Origin: an uncultured Eubacteriales bacterium
Lineage (GTDB): Bacteria; Bacillota; Clostridia; Christensenellales; Christensenellaceae
Direction: 5' to 3'
Length of the DNA stretch: 64,000 nucleotides
NCBI GenBank assembly: GCA_948468985.1
Contig: CAOKKG010000004.1
Coordinates: 1 to 64,000 of the forward strand
Positions 52,276 through 63,866 of the stretch are shown here, in pieces (the first letter of the stretch is position 1; each line of letters starts with the position of its first letter). The translations under genes were made by a program, and so were the position numbers. The notes under the pieces were generated by a model that had not been told where the DNA came from, did not search any database, and saw nothing but the letters and a program-made list of their open reading frames with translations.

Positions 52276-53649
52276 ATGAATTCGTTTGCCACTCTCTGGG
52301 AATCCGTTCTCAAAAAATTGGAATCGTATTATCAGGCGAATCGCAATGCCATCGCCTACGAGATGTATATAAAATCTCTTTCTCCCGCGTTTGAGGAAAA
52401 CGGAAAATATATCTTCAAAGTATCGAACGACCTGGCCCGCGAACAGGTGGAGGAGCGCTTTGCCCCGCTGATCTTCCAGAAAATGAAGGAAGCCTATCAG
52501 GAGATGCACGGACAGGACCGCGCAATCGAACTCGTCTTTTTTACGCCGGCCGAGCTGGACCAATACCTGCTCGACCGCCCGGCCGCGCCTCGCTCTCTCG
52601 GCGACATCGCGCTCAACCCGAACTATACCTTCGATACCTTTGTCGTCGGCAAGACGAACAATCTGGCGCACGCCGCCTCTCTCGCCGTGGCCAACAACCC
52701 CGGCATCGCGTATAACCCGCTTTTCATCTATGGCGGAAGCGGTCTTGGAAAGACGCACCTGATGCACGCAATCGGCAACCGGATACTTGAACGCAATCCC
52801 GCTGCCCGCATCATCTATATCACGACCGAGGCTTTCACAAACGAATTCATCGAATCCATCCAGAAGCACACCTCTGAAGCCTTCCGAAACAAGTTCCGCA
52901 AGGTGGATGCGCTACTCATCGACGATATCCAATTCATCTCCCGCGCACGGGAAACGCAGGAGGAATTGTTCCATACCTTTAATACGCTGCGTGAAGCCAA
53001 TAAGCAGATCATCCTGTCCTCGGATAAGCCGCCGGAGGAGATCCCGCGGCTCGAAGAACGATTGATCTCCCGCTTCAAATGGGGGCTTACGACGGACATC
53101 GGGCTGCCGGACTATGAAACGCGCGTCGCCATTTTGAAGAAAAAAGCCCCTTATATCAAGGAGCTTACCCGCTGCACCTTGGACATCGAGGACGAGGTAT
53201 TCACCTATATCGCCTCCAAGGAGGATTCCAACATCCGGGATCTGGAGGGCGCCCTCAAGCGGGTCATCGCAAGCGCGCAATTGGACAGCAGCCTGCACTC
53301 CATCACGCTCAATGTCGCGATTAGCGCGCTCGGTAGCTTCTTCACCTCGCCGGCATCCAAGGTCATCACGCCAAAGACCGTCATCCGGCAGGTCTGCGAA
53401 TACTACGATATCACCGAGGAGGAGATACTGAGCCGGACGAAGAGCCGCAACATCGCCTATCCGCGACAGATTGCCATGTACCTCTTAAAGAAGCTCACCG
53501 ACCTCACCAACCAGAAAATCGGCGAATGCGTGGGGCTCACTAACCACACGACAGTCATCCACGCGTATAAGAAAATTTCCGAGGATCTCGAAAAGGATCC
53601 AGACCTGCAGTCCATCCTCGCCGAGATCACGCAGAAGATTCGTGAGTAA
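52276..53649 (+). CDS. dnaA: Chromosomal replication initiator DnaA
   Basis: DnaA binds the boxes on both sides of its gene and melts the origin. The 457-residue protein starts MNSFATLWESVLKKLES after GAGGAG; an in-frame upstream ATG lacks homology. Domain I, a short linker, the AAA+ domain (NPLFIYGGSGLGKTHLMHAIG; ALLIDDIQFI) and the domain IV signature GLTNHTTVIHAYKKI are complete. Confidence 0.98.
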   Translation: MNSFATLWESVLKKLESYYQANRNAIAYEMYIKSLSPAFEENGKYIFKVSNDLAREQVEERFAPLIFQKMKEAYQEMHGQDRAIELVFFTPAELDQYLLDRPAAPRSLGDIALNPNYTFDTFVVGKTNNLAHAASLAVANNPGIAYNPLFIYGGSGLGKTHLMHAIGNRILERNPAARIIYITTEAFTNEFIESIQKHTSEAFRNKFRKVDALLIDDIQFISRARETQEELFHTFNTLREANKQIILSSDKPPEEIPRLEERLISRFKWGLTTDIGLPDYETRVAILKKKAPYIKELTRCTLDIEDEVFTYIASKEDSNIRDLEGALKRVIASAQLDSSLHSITLNVAISALGSFFTSPASKVITPKTVIRQVCEYYDITEEEILSRTKSRNIAYPRQIAMYLLKKLTDLTNQKIGECVGLTNHTTVIHAYKKISEDLEKDPDLQSILAEITQKIRE

Positions 53650-53650
53650 C

Positions 53651-53903
53651 TTATCCACAATTGTGGATAAGTTTGTGCAATTCCTGTGCACGCCCCGTCG
53701 ACAGACCGTGGATTGTTTGACCCTTTTTTACACCCCCTCCCCCACCTCCGGCGGCGCGCCCGGACGGGAACAAGCGGGAATTGTACAATGCCCGCCCGGA
53801 AATGCACAAGGCATGCAAACGCTTTCCACGGCATTTTCACAAAAATAAACTGTCATTTTTGCCTTTGCCGCGCGGGGAAAAGGAGTTATCCACACTATCC
53901 ACA
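53651..53903. other. oriC, part 2: DnaA boxes between dnaA and dnaN
   Basis: TTATCCACA at 53651, TGTGGATAA at 53662, TTATCCACA at 53886 and the one-mismatch CTATCCACA at 53895. The last two sit head-to-tail directly before the DnaA-trio triplets. The remaining 318-base spacer is C-rich and holds no gene. Confidence 0.93.
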
Positions 53904-53960
53904 CTACTACGACTATCACTACGAATTAGTAATTTTTCTCATTCTTGAAAAAAGGAGTCG
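53904..53960 (+). other. DnaA-trio element and AT-rich unwinding region
   Basis: After the box at 53895-53903 come triplets CTA CTA CGA CTA TCA CTA CGA (53904-53924), i.e. repeated 3'-GAT on the complementary strand. An AT-rich stretch follows to about 53956, just before the dnaN ribosome binding site. In Bacillus subtilis such DnaA-trios next to tandem boxes direct strand opening in the dnaA-dnaN gap. The same arrangement here marks the likely unwinding site. Confidence 0.85.
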
Positions 53961-53967
53961 GCATTTT

Positions 53968-55077
53968 ATGAAGTTTACCTGCAACAAAGAAGAACTCATC
54001 AAGGGGCTCAACATCGTCATGCGCGCCGCGTATGGCAAATACCAAAAATCCATCCTGGAATGCATCCATATTAAAACAGAGGAACAGTCGCTTGTTCTCG
54101 ACGCCTTTGACATGACGACGGCAATCAAGACGAGCGTATATGCCGAGATCGAGGAGGCAGGAGAGACCGCCATCCCCGCACGCGTGCTGTATGACATCAT
54201 CAACAAATTCCCCGCGGGCGAGATCCGCTTTGCGCGCAAGGAGGCAGCCATCCAGATCCAGGGCGCGAATTCCAGCGCGATGCTTTCGGAAATGGATGCG
54301 CAGCAGTTTCCCCCCTTCCCCGTCTATGAGGGAGAGGCCAACCATGAGGTGACGCTTGAAAGGCAGCTATTCAAGGAAATGATTGAAAAGACCGCCTTTT
54401 CCGCCTATGTAGGCGAGGATCGGCCGATCTTCACCGGGTTGCTCTTTGAAACGGATCCGGAAGAAGAAACGCTGTCTGTTGTAGCGATTGACGGCATCCG
54501 CATGGCGAAAAAGACGGCAAAAGTCGCCAGCAAGAGCAAGCTGAAGGCAATCATCCCGGCAAAAATGCTCAAAGAGGCTTCTCGCATCCTGGGCGATGGT
54601 GAGGAGGAGGTCTGCCTGCGCTTTGGCGAACAGGCGTGCTTTTTGAAGAGCGGCAATGTCGAGATATTCACGCGCCTGCTGGACGGCGAATACATCAATT
54701 ATCAGGCGATCATCCCGGCGCAGTACAAGACGCGGGTGCGCATCAACGCCGGGCTGTTCGAGCGCAGTCTGGAGCTCATGATGGTTCTCGCCCGGGAGGA
54801 TAGCTCCAACCTGATCCGCATGTCGATCGAGGACAGCTGCATCGACATGCAGTCGGTTTCGGAATACGGCACGGCACAGGACAAGGTCCCGGCAGAGATG
54901 CAGGGCGAATTTTTAAAAATTGCATTCAATGCAAAATACCTGCTCGATGTATTCAAGGTGATCGATGAGGAAGAGGTGTATCTGGAATTTACTGGCCGCC
55001 TGCAAGCCTGCGTCGTCCGCCCGGTGGAGGGAGACGCCTTTTTGTACCTAGTCGTGCCCGTAAATATCGCGGAATAA
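53968..55077 (+). CDS. dnaN: DNA polymerase III beta sliding clamp
   Basis: The 369-residue protein starts MKFTCNKEELIKGLNIV after AAAAAAGGAG. The long in-frame extension upstream runs through the origin and is not coding. Three clamp domains are present (LDGEYINYQAIIPAQYKTRV in the centre; the last strand VRPVEGDAFLYLVVPVNI). It gives processivity to the replicative polymerase. Confidence 0.97.
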   Translation: MKFTCNKEELIKGLNIVMRAAYGKYQKSILECIHIKTEEQSLVLDAFDMTTAIKTSVYAEIEEAGETAIPARVLYDIINKFPAGEIRFARKEAAIQIQGANSSAMLSEMDAQQFPPFPVYEGEANHEVTLERQLFKEMIEKTAFSAYVGEDRPIFTGLLFETDPEEETLSVVAIDGIRMAKKTAKVASKSKLKAIIPAKMLKEASRILGDGEEEVCLRFGEQACFLKSGNVEIFTRLLDGEYINYQAIIPAQYKTRVRINAGLFERSLELMMVLAREDSSNLIRMSIEDSCIDMQSVSEYGTAQDKVPAEMQGEFLKIAFNAKYLLDVFKVIDEEEVYLEFTGRLQACVVRPVEGDAFLYLVVPVNIAE

Positions 55078-55097
55078 GAAACTGAGGCGTACGGCCG

Positions 55098-56180
55098 ATG
55101 CACATCACAAAACTGGCGCTGCGGGATTTTCGCAACTTTGAGGCGCTGACGCTGGAGGACCTAAACCCCGGGATCAATGTGTTTGCCGGGCGCAACGCTA
55201 TGGGTAAGACCAATCTCTTAGAGGCGGTTAACTACCTGTCCTGTGCCCGGTCCTTTCGCGGCGCGCCGGATGCTAAGCTAATCCGTGACGGGCAGGCGTT
55301 TGCCGGCATTTTTGCGCAGTATGCCGCCGATTCCCACCGGGGGAAAATCGAGATCGGCATCCTGGGCGAGGGAAAGCGGAGTGTGCGCCTAAACGGGCTG
55401 CCCGTCCGCAAGATCTCCGAGCTTATGGGTGCGCTCAATTCTATTGTGTTTGCGCCGGAGGATCTGCGCATCATCAAAGAAGCCCCATCGCTGCGCCGTC
55501 GGATGATGGATATGGAGCTTTGCAAAATAAGTCCCGGGTATTATCGCAGCCTGCAAAGCTACAGCTTGGCGCTCAAGAGCAAGAACAAGCTCTTAAAAAA
55601 CCCGCGGGCGGACGCGGGCGTACTTTCGGCATACAGTGAACAGATGGCGGCTTATGGCGAGCAGATGATTGAAGAGCGCGCCGCATTTGTCGAGCAACTA
55701 AACGCCTGCACTGCACGGTTTTACCACAATTTGCAGGGTGTTTCGGAGGGGATTGAGATCCGCTATAAATGCAGCGCGGAGGTGGAAAACGCGCGCGAGA
55801 GCTTACTTGCCAAGATGCAGGCGAACGCCGCGCGGGAACGGGAAATGGGCGTCTGCCTCACGGGCCCACACCGGGAGGATCTGGAAATCCTGATCAATAG
55901 GCGGGATTCCAAGATCTATGCCTCGCAGGGGCAGCAGCGCACCGCCATGCTGGCCATCCGCCTGGCGTCGCTCGAAGTGGCGCAGGCGCAGACGGGCGAG
56001 GCGCCGGTTCTGCTTTTGGACGATGTGTTTTCTGAGCTGGATCGCCGCCGGCGGGAGAGCCTCATGGAGATTGTGAGCGGCAATCAGGTGTTTATCACCT
56101 GCACGGACATGGAGGGAATGAAGGAATTTGCGGGGGCCTCCTATTTTTCTGTGGAAGAGGCAACGGTCCGCCGTCAATAG
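55098..56180 (+). CDS. recF: DNA replication and repair protein RecF
   Basis: RecF helps load RecA at gapped DNA. The 360-residue ABC-type ATPase has Walker A GRNAMGKTNLLEA, signature YASQGQQRTAMLAIRLA, and Walker B VLLLDDVFSELD. The S4-domain gene often found between dnaN and recF is absent; the gap is 20 bases. Confidence 0.95.
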   Translation: MHITKLALRDFRNFEALTLEDLNPGINVFAGRNAMGKTNLLEAVNYLSCARSFRGAPDAKLIRDGQAFAGIFAQYAADSHRGKIEIGILGEGKRSVRLNGLPVRKISELMGALNSIVFAPEDLRIIKEAPSLRRRMMDMELCKISPGYYRSLQSYSLALKSKNKLLKNPRADAGVLSAYSEQMAAYGEQMIEERAAFVEQLNACTARFYHNLQGVSEGIEIRYKCSAEVENARESLLAKMQANAAREREMGVCLTGPHREDLEILINRRDSKIYASQGQQRTAMLAIRLASLEVAQAQTGEAPVLLLDDVFSELDRRRRESLMEIVSGNQVFITCTDMEGMKEFAGASYFSVEEATVRRQ

Positions 56181-56185
56181 GGAAA

Positions 56186-56212
56186 AACGCCGGGAATCCG
56201 GCGTTTTTTTTG
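56186..56212 (+). terminator. Terminator of dnaA-dnaN-recF
   Basis: AACGCCGG/CCGGCGTT hairpin followed by eight T residues. Confidence 0.92.
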
Positions 56213-56255
56213 TGAATTTCGCGGCAAAATTCTTTTAATGCGGGCTGAAAAGAGG

Positions 56256-56261
56256 TATAAT
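56256..56261 (+). promoter_or_regulatory. -10 element of a probable gyrB promoter
   Basis: TATAAT at 56256-56261 lies about 80 bases before gyrB; no good -35 is visible (TTTTAA at the usual distance). Confidence 0.5.
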
Positions 56262-56342
56262 ATATATTAAAGTAGAAAATTTTCATAACGGTTTTTTCCG
56301 GTATGGTGTCGCCGGAAACAGGTGAAAAGATAGGAGCGTATT

Positions 56343-58253
56343 ATGGCGGAAAGAGCATCGGCTACCTATGATGAAAGCCAGATCCAGATCCTGGAGGGAC
56401 TGGACCCGGTGCGCAAGCGTCCGGGCATGTATATCGGTTCGACGGACAAACGCGGGCTGCATCATCTGGTCTATGAGATCGTAGACAACTCTATCGACGA
56501 GGCGATGGCGGGCTTTTGTAACAAGATCGAAGTGACGCTGACCCGGGAAGGGAGCGCGCGCGTGCGGGACAACGGCCGCGGCATCCCCACGGGCATCAAT
56601 AAACAGACGGGAAAATCGACGCTGGAGGTGGCCATTTCCATGTTGCATGCCGGCGGAAAGTTTGGCGGCGGCGGATACAAGGTCTCCGGCGGACTGCACG
56701 GTGTGGGCGTGTCCGTTGTCAACGCGCTGTCCACGCGGCTTATCGCGACAGTCGCGCGCAACGGGCGGATTGTGACGCAGGAATATGCGCGTGGGATCCC
56801 ACAGTGCCCGGTACACGAGATTGGCAAGACAGATGAAACGGGTACGACCATCGAATTCTTCCCGGATCCGGAGATCTTCGAATCCGTCGAATTCGACTAT
56901 GATGTGCTGCGCGTGCGTTTTCGGGAGATGGCTTTTTTAAACCGCGGTATCCACATCACCTTGACGGACGAGCGCCGGGACCCGGTCGTGCAGCACGATT
57001 ATCACTATGAAGGTGGCATCGTTTCCTTTGTCGACTACCTGAATCAAGGAAAGACCACGCTGCTCGAGCACCCGATTTATGTGTACGGCGAAAAGGATAT
57101 GGAAATCGTGGAGGTCGCGCTGCAATATAACGACCGGTACGATTCGACCATCTTTTCCTTTGCAAACAACATCAACACGGTGGAGGGCGGCACGCACGAG
57201 ACTGGGCTGCGCTCGGCGCTTACCAGGTCAATCAACGACTATGCGCGCAAGTATAACCTTCTAAAGGAAAAGGATGAAAACCTGACGGGCGACGATGTGC
57301 GCGAGGGCTTGGTGGCGGTTATCAGCGTCAAATTGCCCGAACCGCAGTTTGAAGGGCAGACCAAGACCAAGCTCGGCAACAGCTCTATGCGGACGCTGAC
57401 CGACGGGATCGTGTATAAAAAGCTCAGTGAATACCTGGAGGAAAACCCGAAGGAAGCCAAAAAGATTGTGGAAAAATGCATCCTCGCCCGGGCGGCGCGC
57501 GACGCGGCGCGCAAGGCGCGGGATGTGACGCGCAAAAAGTCTGGCCTGTTTTCCATGCCGGCCAAGCTCGCCGATTGCACGAGCAAGGATGTATCAGAAC
57601 GCGAAATCTTCATCGTAGAGGGCGACAGCGCAGGCGGCAGCGCCAAGAGCGGCCGTAACCGCAAAACGCAGGCGATCCTGCCTCTGCGCGGCAAGATCCT
57701 CAATGTGGAAAAGACGCGCTACGACAAGGCGCTCGGCAATGCCGAGATTCGCGCAATGATTACGGCGTTTGGCACGGGCATCGGGTCGGAATTTGATATT
57801 TCCAAGCTGCGTTATGACAAGATCATCATCATGACGGATGCCGATGTCGACGGGAGCCACATTCGCATTTTGCTGCTCACTTTCTTTTATCGCTACCTGC
57901 GCCCGATCATCGAACAGGGGCATGTATACGCGGCGCTCCCGCCGCTGTACCGTCTGTCCAAGGGACAGAAGATTTTCTATGCCTATAGCGAGGAAGAACG
58001 GCTGAAATTCCTGGAGGAAAACGGCACTGGCTTTGATACGCAGCGTTATAAGGGCCTGGGCGAGATGGACGCGGTGCAGCTCAAGGAGACGACGATGGAT
58101 CCCGAAAAGCGCACGCTCATGCAGGTCACTTTGGAAAATGCCATGGAGGCGGATGAACTGTTCGATATCCTGATGGGGGAAAATGTCGAACCGCGGCGCG
58201 CTTTTATCGAGGAAAACTCCAAAATGGTCGATAAAGACAGCCTGGATATCTGA
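56343..58253 (+). CDS. gyrB: DNA gyrase subunit B
   Basis: GyrB is the ATPase subunit that drives negative supercoiling. The 636 residues show the GHKL ATPase ([30 protein letters not shown]), QTKTKLGN and the TOPRIM segment ([35 protein letters not shown]). The length is typical of Gram-positive GyrB. It is co-transcribed with gyrA, which starts directly after. Confidence 0.98.
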   Translation: MAERASATYDESQIQILEGLDPVRKRPGMYIGSTDKRGLHHLVYEIVDNSIDEAMAGFCNKIEVTLTREGSARVRDNGRGIPTGINKQTGKSTLEVAISMLHAGGKFGGGGYKVSGGLHGVGVSVVNALSTRLIATVARNGRIVTQEYARGIPQCPVHEIGKTDETGTTIEFFPDPEIFESVEFDYDVLRVRFREMAFLNRGIHITLTDERRDPVVQHDYHYEGGIVSFVDYLNQGKTTLLEHPIYVYGEKDMEIVEVALQYNDRYDSTIFSFANNINTVEGGTHETGLRSALTRSINDYARKYNLLKEKDENLTGDDVREGLVAVISVKLPEPQFEGQTKTKLGNSSMRTLTDGIVYKKLSEYLEENPKEAKKIVEKCILARAARDAARKARDVTRKKSGLFSMPAKLADCTSKDVSEREIFIVEGDSAGGSAKSGRNRKTQAILPLRGKILNVEKTRYDKALGNAEIRAMITAFGTGIGSEFDISKLRYDKIIIMTDADVDGSHIRILLLTFFYRYLRPIIEQGHVYAALPPLYRLSKGQKIFYAYSEEERLKFLEENGTGFDTQRYKGLGEMDAVQLKETTMDPEKRTLMQVTLENAMEADELFDILMGENVEPRRAFIEENSKMVDKDSLDI

Positions 58254-58267
58254 TGGGGGAAGAAAGA

Positions 58268-60757
<2,490 letters not shown>

Positions 60758-60762
60758 GGAAG

Positions 60763-60792
60763 AAGGGCGGCTGTGGCCGCCTTTCTTTTTTT
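60763..60792 (+). terminator. Terminator of gyrBA
   Basis: AAGGGCGGC/GCCGCCTTT hairpin followed by a T-rich run. Confidence 0.88.
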
Positions 60793-60831
60793 ATATCCGC
60801 AAATATTCGAAAAAAGCGCAAAAAGGGACGG

Positions 60832-60860
60832 TTGACATTCAAAACATCCTTTGATATAAT
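60832..60860 (+). promoter_or_regulatory. Promoter of the two serine tRNA genes
   Basis: A perfect TTGACA (60832-60837) and a perfect TATAAT (60855-60860) are 17 bases apart, 22 bases before the first tRNA. Confidence 0.92.
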
Positions 60861-60882
60861 CGATATACATGAAATTTCGCAG

Positions 60883-60971
60883 GGAGAGGTGTCCGAGGGG
60901 TTTAAGGAGCTGGTCTTGAAAACCAGTGATACCGCAAGGTACCGTGGGTTCGAATCCCACCTTCTCCGCCA
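60883..60971 (+). tRNA. tRNA-Ser (anticodon UGA)
   Basis: The 89-base sequence folds into a class II cloverleaf: acceptor GGAGAGG/CTTCTCC, anticodon arm CTGGT-CTTGAAA-ACCAG with anticodon TGA, a long variable arm, TΨC loop GTTCGAATC, discriminator G and encoded CCA. Confidence 0.98.
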
Positions 60972-61025
60972 ATTTTTTTTGAAAGCGGCGGCAGAACGCG
61001 AAAAAATAGAAAACAATTTATATCT

Positions 61026-61117
61026 GGAGAAATACCCAAGAGGCCGAAGGGGCTCCCCTGCTAAGGGAGTAGTACGAGAGAATCGTAGCGAGGGTTCAAA
61101 TCCCTCTTTCTCCGCCA
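61026..61117 (+). tRNA. tRNA-Ser (anticodon GCU)
   Basis: The 92-base class II tRNA has acceptor GGAGAAA/TTTCTCC, anticodon arm CTCCC-CTGCTAA-GGGAG with anticodon GCT, a long variable arm, TΨC loop GTTCAAATC and encoded CCA. It reads AGC/AGU serine codons and shares the promoter of the first tRNA. Confidence 0.98.
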
Positions 61118-61118
61118 G

Positions 61119-61153
61119 GTCGTCGTGAATATAAGGTTCAGGACGACTTTTTT
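61119..61153 (+). terminator. Terminator of the tRNA operon
   Basis: GTCGTC/GACGAC stem with a 17-base loop followed by six T residues. Confidence 0.75.
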
Positions 61154-61210
61154 ATATCCATTTTTGTATCGTTGACGGCGATCCGGAATGTTCAAATAGG
61201 AGATGAACCG

Positions 61211-61594
61211 ATGGTAATCCGAAATATACCGAAATCCTTGGCAGAATCCTATCAGTCGCTGCTGTCCGAATTTCGGCCAAATTGGAAAGCGGAAGTTGTG
61301 GAAGAAGATTATAATCTATATAAGCTCGGCTTTGTGGAGGAGATCCCTTGTTCATTTATCCTGAAAGTGACGGATGAACAATTGCAAGAGATGTTTGATG
61401 AATTGGAAGAGATGGAAATCAATGCGTCTATGCAAGACTGCAAGGAGTGGATGTTAAAAACTACTAAGGGTATGGAAGAAGGAGAGAAACGAAGATTCTT
61501 TTACGAAATGAAAAAGGAAGAGGAGAGATACCGAAGATACGCTCCCCTAGAGGGGCTGTATTGGACGAATCAATTCGAGAAGCAGGATTTATAA
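61211..61594 (+). CDS. Hypothetical protein, 127 residues
   Basis: The frame starts at MVIRNIPKSLAESYQSLLSEF, with AGGAG ten bases before. The protein is soluble, acidic and rich in Glu, Met and Lys, with a predicted helical middle (EQLQEMFDELEEMEINASMQDCKEWM). I do not recognise a family. It lies alone between the tRNAs and the LUD remnant; its promoter is not clear. Confidence 0.6.
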   Translation: MVIRNIPKSLAESYQSLLSEFRPNWKAEVVEEDYNLYKLGFVEEIPCSFILKVTDEQLQEMFDELEEMEINASMQDCKEWMLKTTKGMEEGEKRRFFYEMKKEEERYRRYAPLEGLYWTNQFEKQDL

Positions 61595-61659
61595 CGAATT
61601 GTATTTGCCTTGGCGCACTCCCTACAGCGAAATATTCCCGGGAAACACTTCGCCGAGGA

Positions 61660-61889
61660 TGAGTCCATCCCCCACGCATGCGAGCAGCGGTGGCTTGACG
61701 GCGGATGCATATATCTGTTCGACCAACGCAATGACCGAAAAGGGCACGCTCATCAATGTGGACGGGATTGGCAACCGCGTAGACTGCGACTGTCCGGAAC
61801 GCATGTGCAAGATCACTCCCATCCTCGATTGGCCGCTGTCGGGGCGGGAATATCACCTGGTGCTGGCCGACGACATCGTGGGAATTTGA
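61660..61889 (+). pseudogene. LUD-domain protein remnant with internal deletion
   Basis: The translation contains GGLTADAYICSTNAMTEKG and TLINVDGIGNRV, the conserved middle of LUD (LutC-like) proteins. It is joined directly to DCDCPERMCKITPIL...REYHLVLADDIVGI, their C-terminal cysteine motif. The segment that normally separates these motifs, and the whole N-terminal part, are missing. No start codon or ribosome binding site suits the remaining frame. It is a decayed gene; its former function may have been oxidoreductase-linked. Confidence 0.75.
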
Positions 61890-61941
61890 CGGGAAAAGAA
61901 CGGGAGACCTCTCTTTTTTATCATAAATTTGGAAAAAGGAA

Positions 61942-61971
61942 TTGACTTTTTCCGAGAATTTGTGATAATAT
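61942..61971 (+). promoter_or_regulatory. Promoter of the ABC exporter operon
   Basis: TTGACT (61942-61947) and TAATAT (61966-61971) are 18 bases apart. The leader to the first gene would be about 140 bases. Confidence 0.7.
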
Positions 61972-62028
61972 AACGAACAAAATTCCATACGGAGTTGTCC
62001 TGTGGGCGGACGAGTGATCGAGTGGTGA

Positions 62029-62121
62029 ATGCGTAAATCCAGATTGGGTTTATGCGTTTTTTATTGCTGTGCGTATGGAAGAGAAAAGGTTTTATTGTTC
62101 TATGAAAGGAGAAAAGTATGA
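62029..62121 (+). CDS. Possible 30-residue leader peptide of the ABC exporter operon
   Basis: An ATG opens a 30-codon frame (MRKSRLGLCVFYCCAYGREK...) that covers the whole attenuator hairpin and ends with its TGA overlapping the exporter start (ATGA). The ribosome binding site is weak (GAGTGGTGA). A ribosome slowed here would change hairpin formation, like the BmrB leader before bmrCD in Bacillus. The frame could be accidental. Confidence 0.35.
   Translation: MRKSRLGLCVFYCCAYGREKVLLFYERRKV
62030..62062 (+). terminator. Attenuator-type terminator in the exporter leader
   Basis: GCGTAAA and TTTATGC pair with one G-U, followed by six T residues, between the promoter and the first exporter gene. 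Confidence 0.75.
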
Positions 62122-63866
62122 TCAAAACGTTAGCAAAATCCGTGCGGGAATACAAGAAGCCATCGATTTTGACGGCTGTCTTTGTCTCGTTGGAAGTCGT
62201 GTTGGAATGCCTTATTCCGTTTGTGATCGCCCGGCTCGTCAACCAACTCAAGGCGGGCTGTGCACTCGGCACCATCGTGCAATATGGGATCGTGCTCATC
62301 GCCATGGCGGGCGTGTCGCTGTCCATGGGCGCGCTCGCCGGGTCGTATTGCGCGACGGCGTCCTGTGGCTTTGCCAAAAACCTCCGGCACGATTTATTTG
62401 GACAGGTACAGAACTTTTCATTTGAAAACATCGATAAGTTCTCCACTTCCTCGCTCGTGACGCGCCTGACGACGGATGTCGCCAATGTGCAGATGGCATA
62501 TATGATGATCATCCGCATGGCGATTCGCGCGCCTCTCATGCTCATCTTCGCGTTTACCATGGCGTTTTTGATGGGCGGCAAGATGGCCTACATCTTTGTC
62601 GTTGTGGTACCGCTTTTGGGCGGCGGGCTGTATTGGATGATCAAAAAGGCGATGCCCCTGTTCCGCAAGGTGTTTGTCAAATACGACAATTTGAACAATT
62701 CCATTCAGGAAAACATCAAGGGCATGCGCGTCGTCAAGAGCTTTGTGCGCGAGGACTATGAAAAGAAGAAATTCGACGCCGCGGCGTCGAACATCTGCGC
62801 TGACTTCACGCAGGCCGAGCGGATCATGAGCCTAAACGGACCGCTCATGCAGTCCTGCATGTTCACGGTGATGCTGTTCGTGCTGTATTTTGGGTCTTAT
62901 CTTATCATCAGCTCGATGGGCGTCAAGGCGGATGTCGGGCAGCTCTCCTCGATGCTGACCTATAGCTTCCAGATTCTGACTAGCCTCATGATGGTGGCGA
63001 TGGTGCTCGTCATGCTCGTCATGGCGGAGGAGTCCGCTGAACGCATCGCTGAAGTGTTGATGGAGCAGAGCAGCATCCGCGAACCCGAACGCCCCGTGCG
63101 GGAGGTGGCGGACGGCTCCATCGACTTTTCGCATGTCTATTTCAAATATTCCAAGAGCGCGAAGCGCAATGTGTTGGAGGACATCAACCTGCACATCGCC
63201 TCGGGCGAGACGATTGGCATCATCGGCGGGACGGGCACTTCCAAGTCCTCGCTCATCCAGCTGATCTCACGGTTATATGATGTGAGCGAAGGCAGTGTGC
63301 AGGTCGGTGGACACGATGTGCGCGAATACGACCTCACGACGCTGCGCAATCAGGTGGCCGTCGTGCTGCAAAAGAATGTCCTCTTTTCGGGAACGATTTT
63401 GGAAAATATGCGCTGGGGCAATGCCCAAGCGAGCCTTTTAGAGATCCAGGAGGCGTGCCGCCTGGCGCAGGCGGACGAGTTTATCGAACGCTTCCCGGAC
63501 GGGTACGACACCCATATCGAGCAGGGCGGCAGCAATGTGTCCGGCGGGCAGAAGCAGCGCCTGTGCATCGCGCGCGCGCTTTTGAAAAAGCCGAAAATCC
63601 TCATTTTGGACGACTCCACAAGCGCGGTCGATACGCGCACGGACGCGCTTATCCGCAAGGGGCTGCGGGAATATCTGCCCGAGACGACCAAGCTCATCAT
63701 TGCGCAGCGGACGGCCTCGGTCGAGGACGCGGACCGCATCCTCGTGATGGACGGCGGGCGCGTGAACGCGATCGGAACGCATGCACAGCTGATCCGGGAA
63801 AACGCGATCTATCGCGAAGTCTATGAATCGCAGAATAAGGCAGGCAGAGAAGATGAAGAAGAATAA
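62118..63866 (+). CDS. ABC exporter, heterodimer subunit with degenerate ATP site (BmrC-like)
   Basis: The 582-residue protein has a six-helix type I exporter domain (about 15-305) and an ATPase domain. Walker A reads GGTGTSKSS near 370, with serine where glycine normally precedes the lysine. The signature NVSGGQKQRLCIARAL is normal. Walker B reads ILILDDSTSAVD, with Asp in place of the catalytic Glu, and the H-loop position reads IIAQRT rather than having a histidine. Such a degenerate site is typical of one half of heterodimeric multidrug exporters; the second half follows with a 14-base overlap. The start has GGAG seven bases upstream. Confidence 0.9.
   Translation: MIKTLAKSVREYKKPSILTAVFVSLEVVLECLIPFVIARLVNQLKAGCALGTIVQYGIVLIAMAGVSLSMGALAGSYCATASCGFAKNLRHDLFGQVQNFSFENIDKFSTSSLVTRLTTDVANVQMAYMMIIRMAIRAPLMLIFAFTMAFLMGGKMAYIFVVVVPLLGGGLYWMIKKAMPLFRKVFVKYDNLNNSIQENIKGMRVVKSFVREDYEKKKFDAAASNICADFTQAERIMSLNGPLMQSCMFTVMLFVLYFGSYLIISSMGVKADVGQLSSMLTYSFQILTSLMMVAMVLVMLVMAEESAERIAEVLMEQSSIREPERPVREVADGSIDFSHVYFKYSKSAKRNVLEDINLHIASGETIGIIGGTGTSKSSLIQLISRLYDVSEGSVQVGGHDVREYDLTTLRNQVAVVLQKNVLFSGTILENMRWGNAQASLLEIQEACRLAQADEFIERFPDGYDTHIEQGGSNVSGGQKQRLCIARALLKKPKILILDDSTSAVDTRTDALIRKGLREYLPETTKLIIAQRTASVEDADRILVMDGGRVNAIGTHAQLIRENAIYREVYESQNKAGREDEEE

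Noticed and set aside
53686-53967. N-terminal extension of dnaN
   Set aside because: It translates the origin and DnaA boxes; the ATG at 53968 has a strong ribosome binding site and matches the family start.
61892-61920. Terminator after the LUD remnant
   Set aside because: Only a four-base GAGA/TCTC stem before the T-run; too weak to call.
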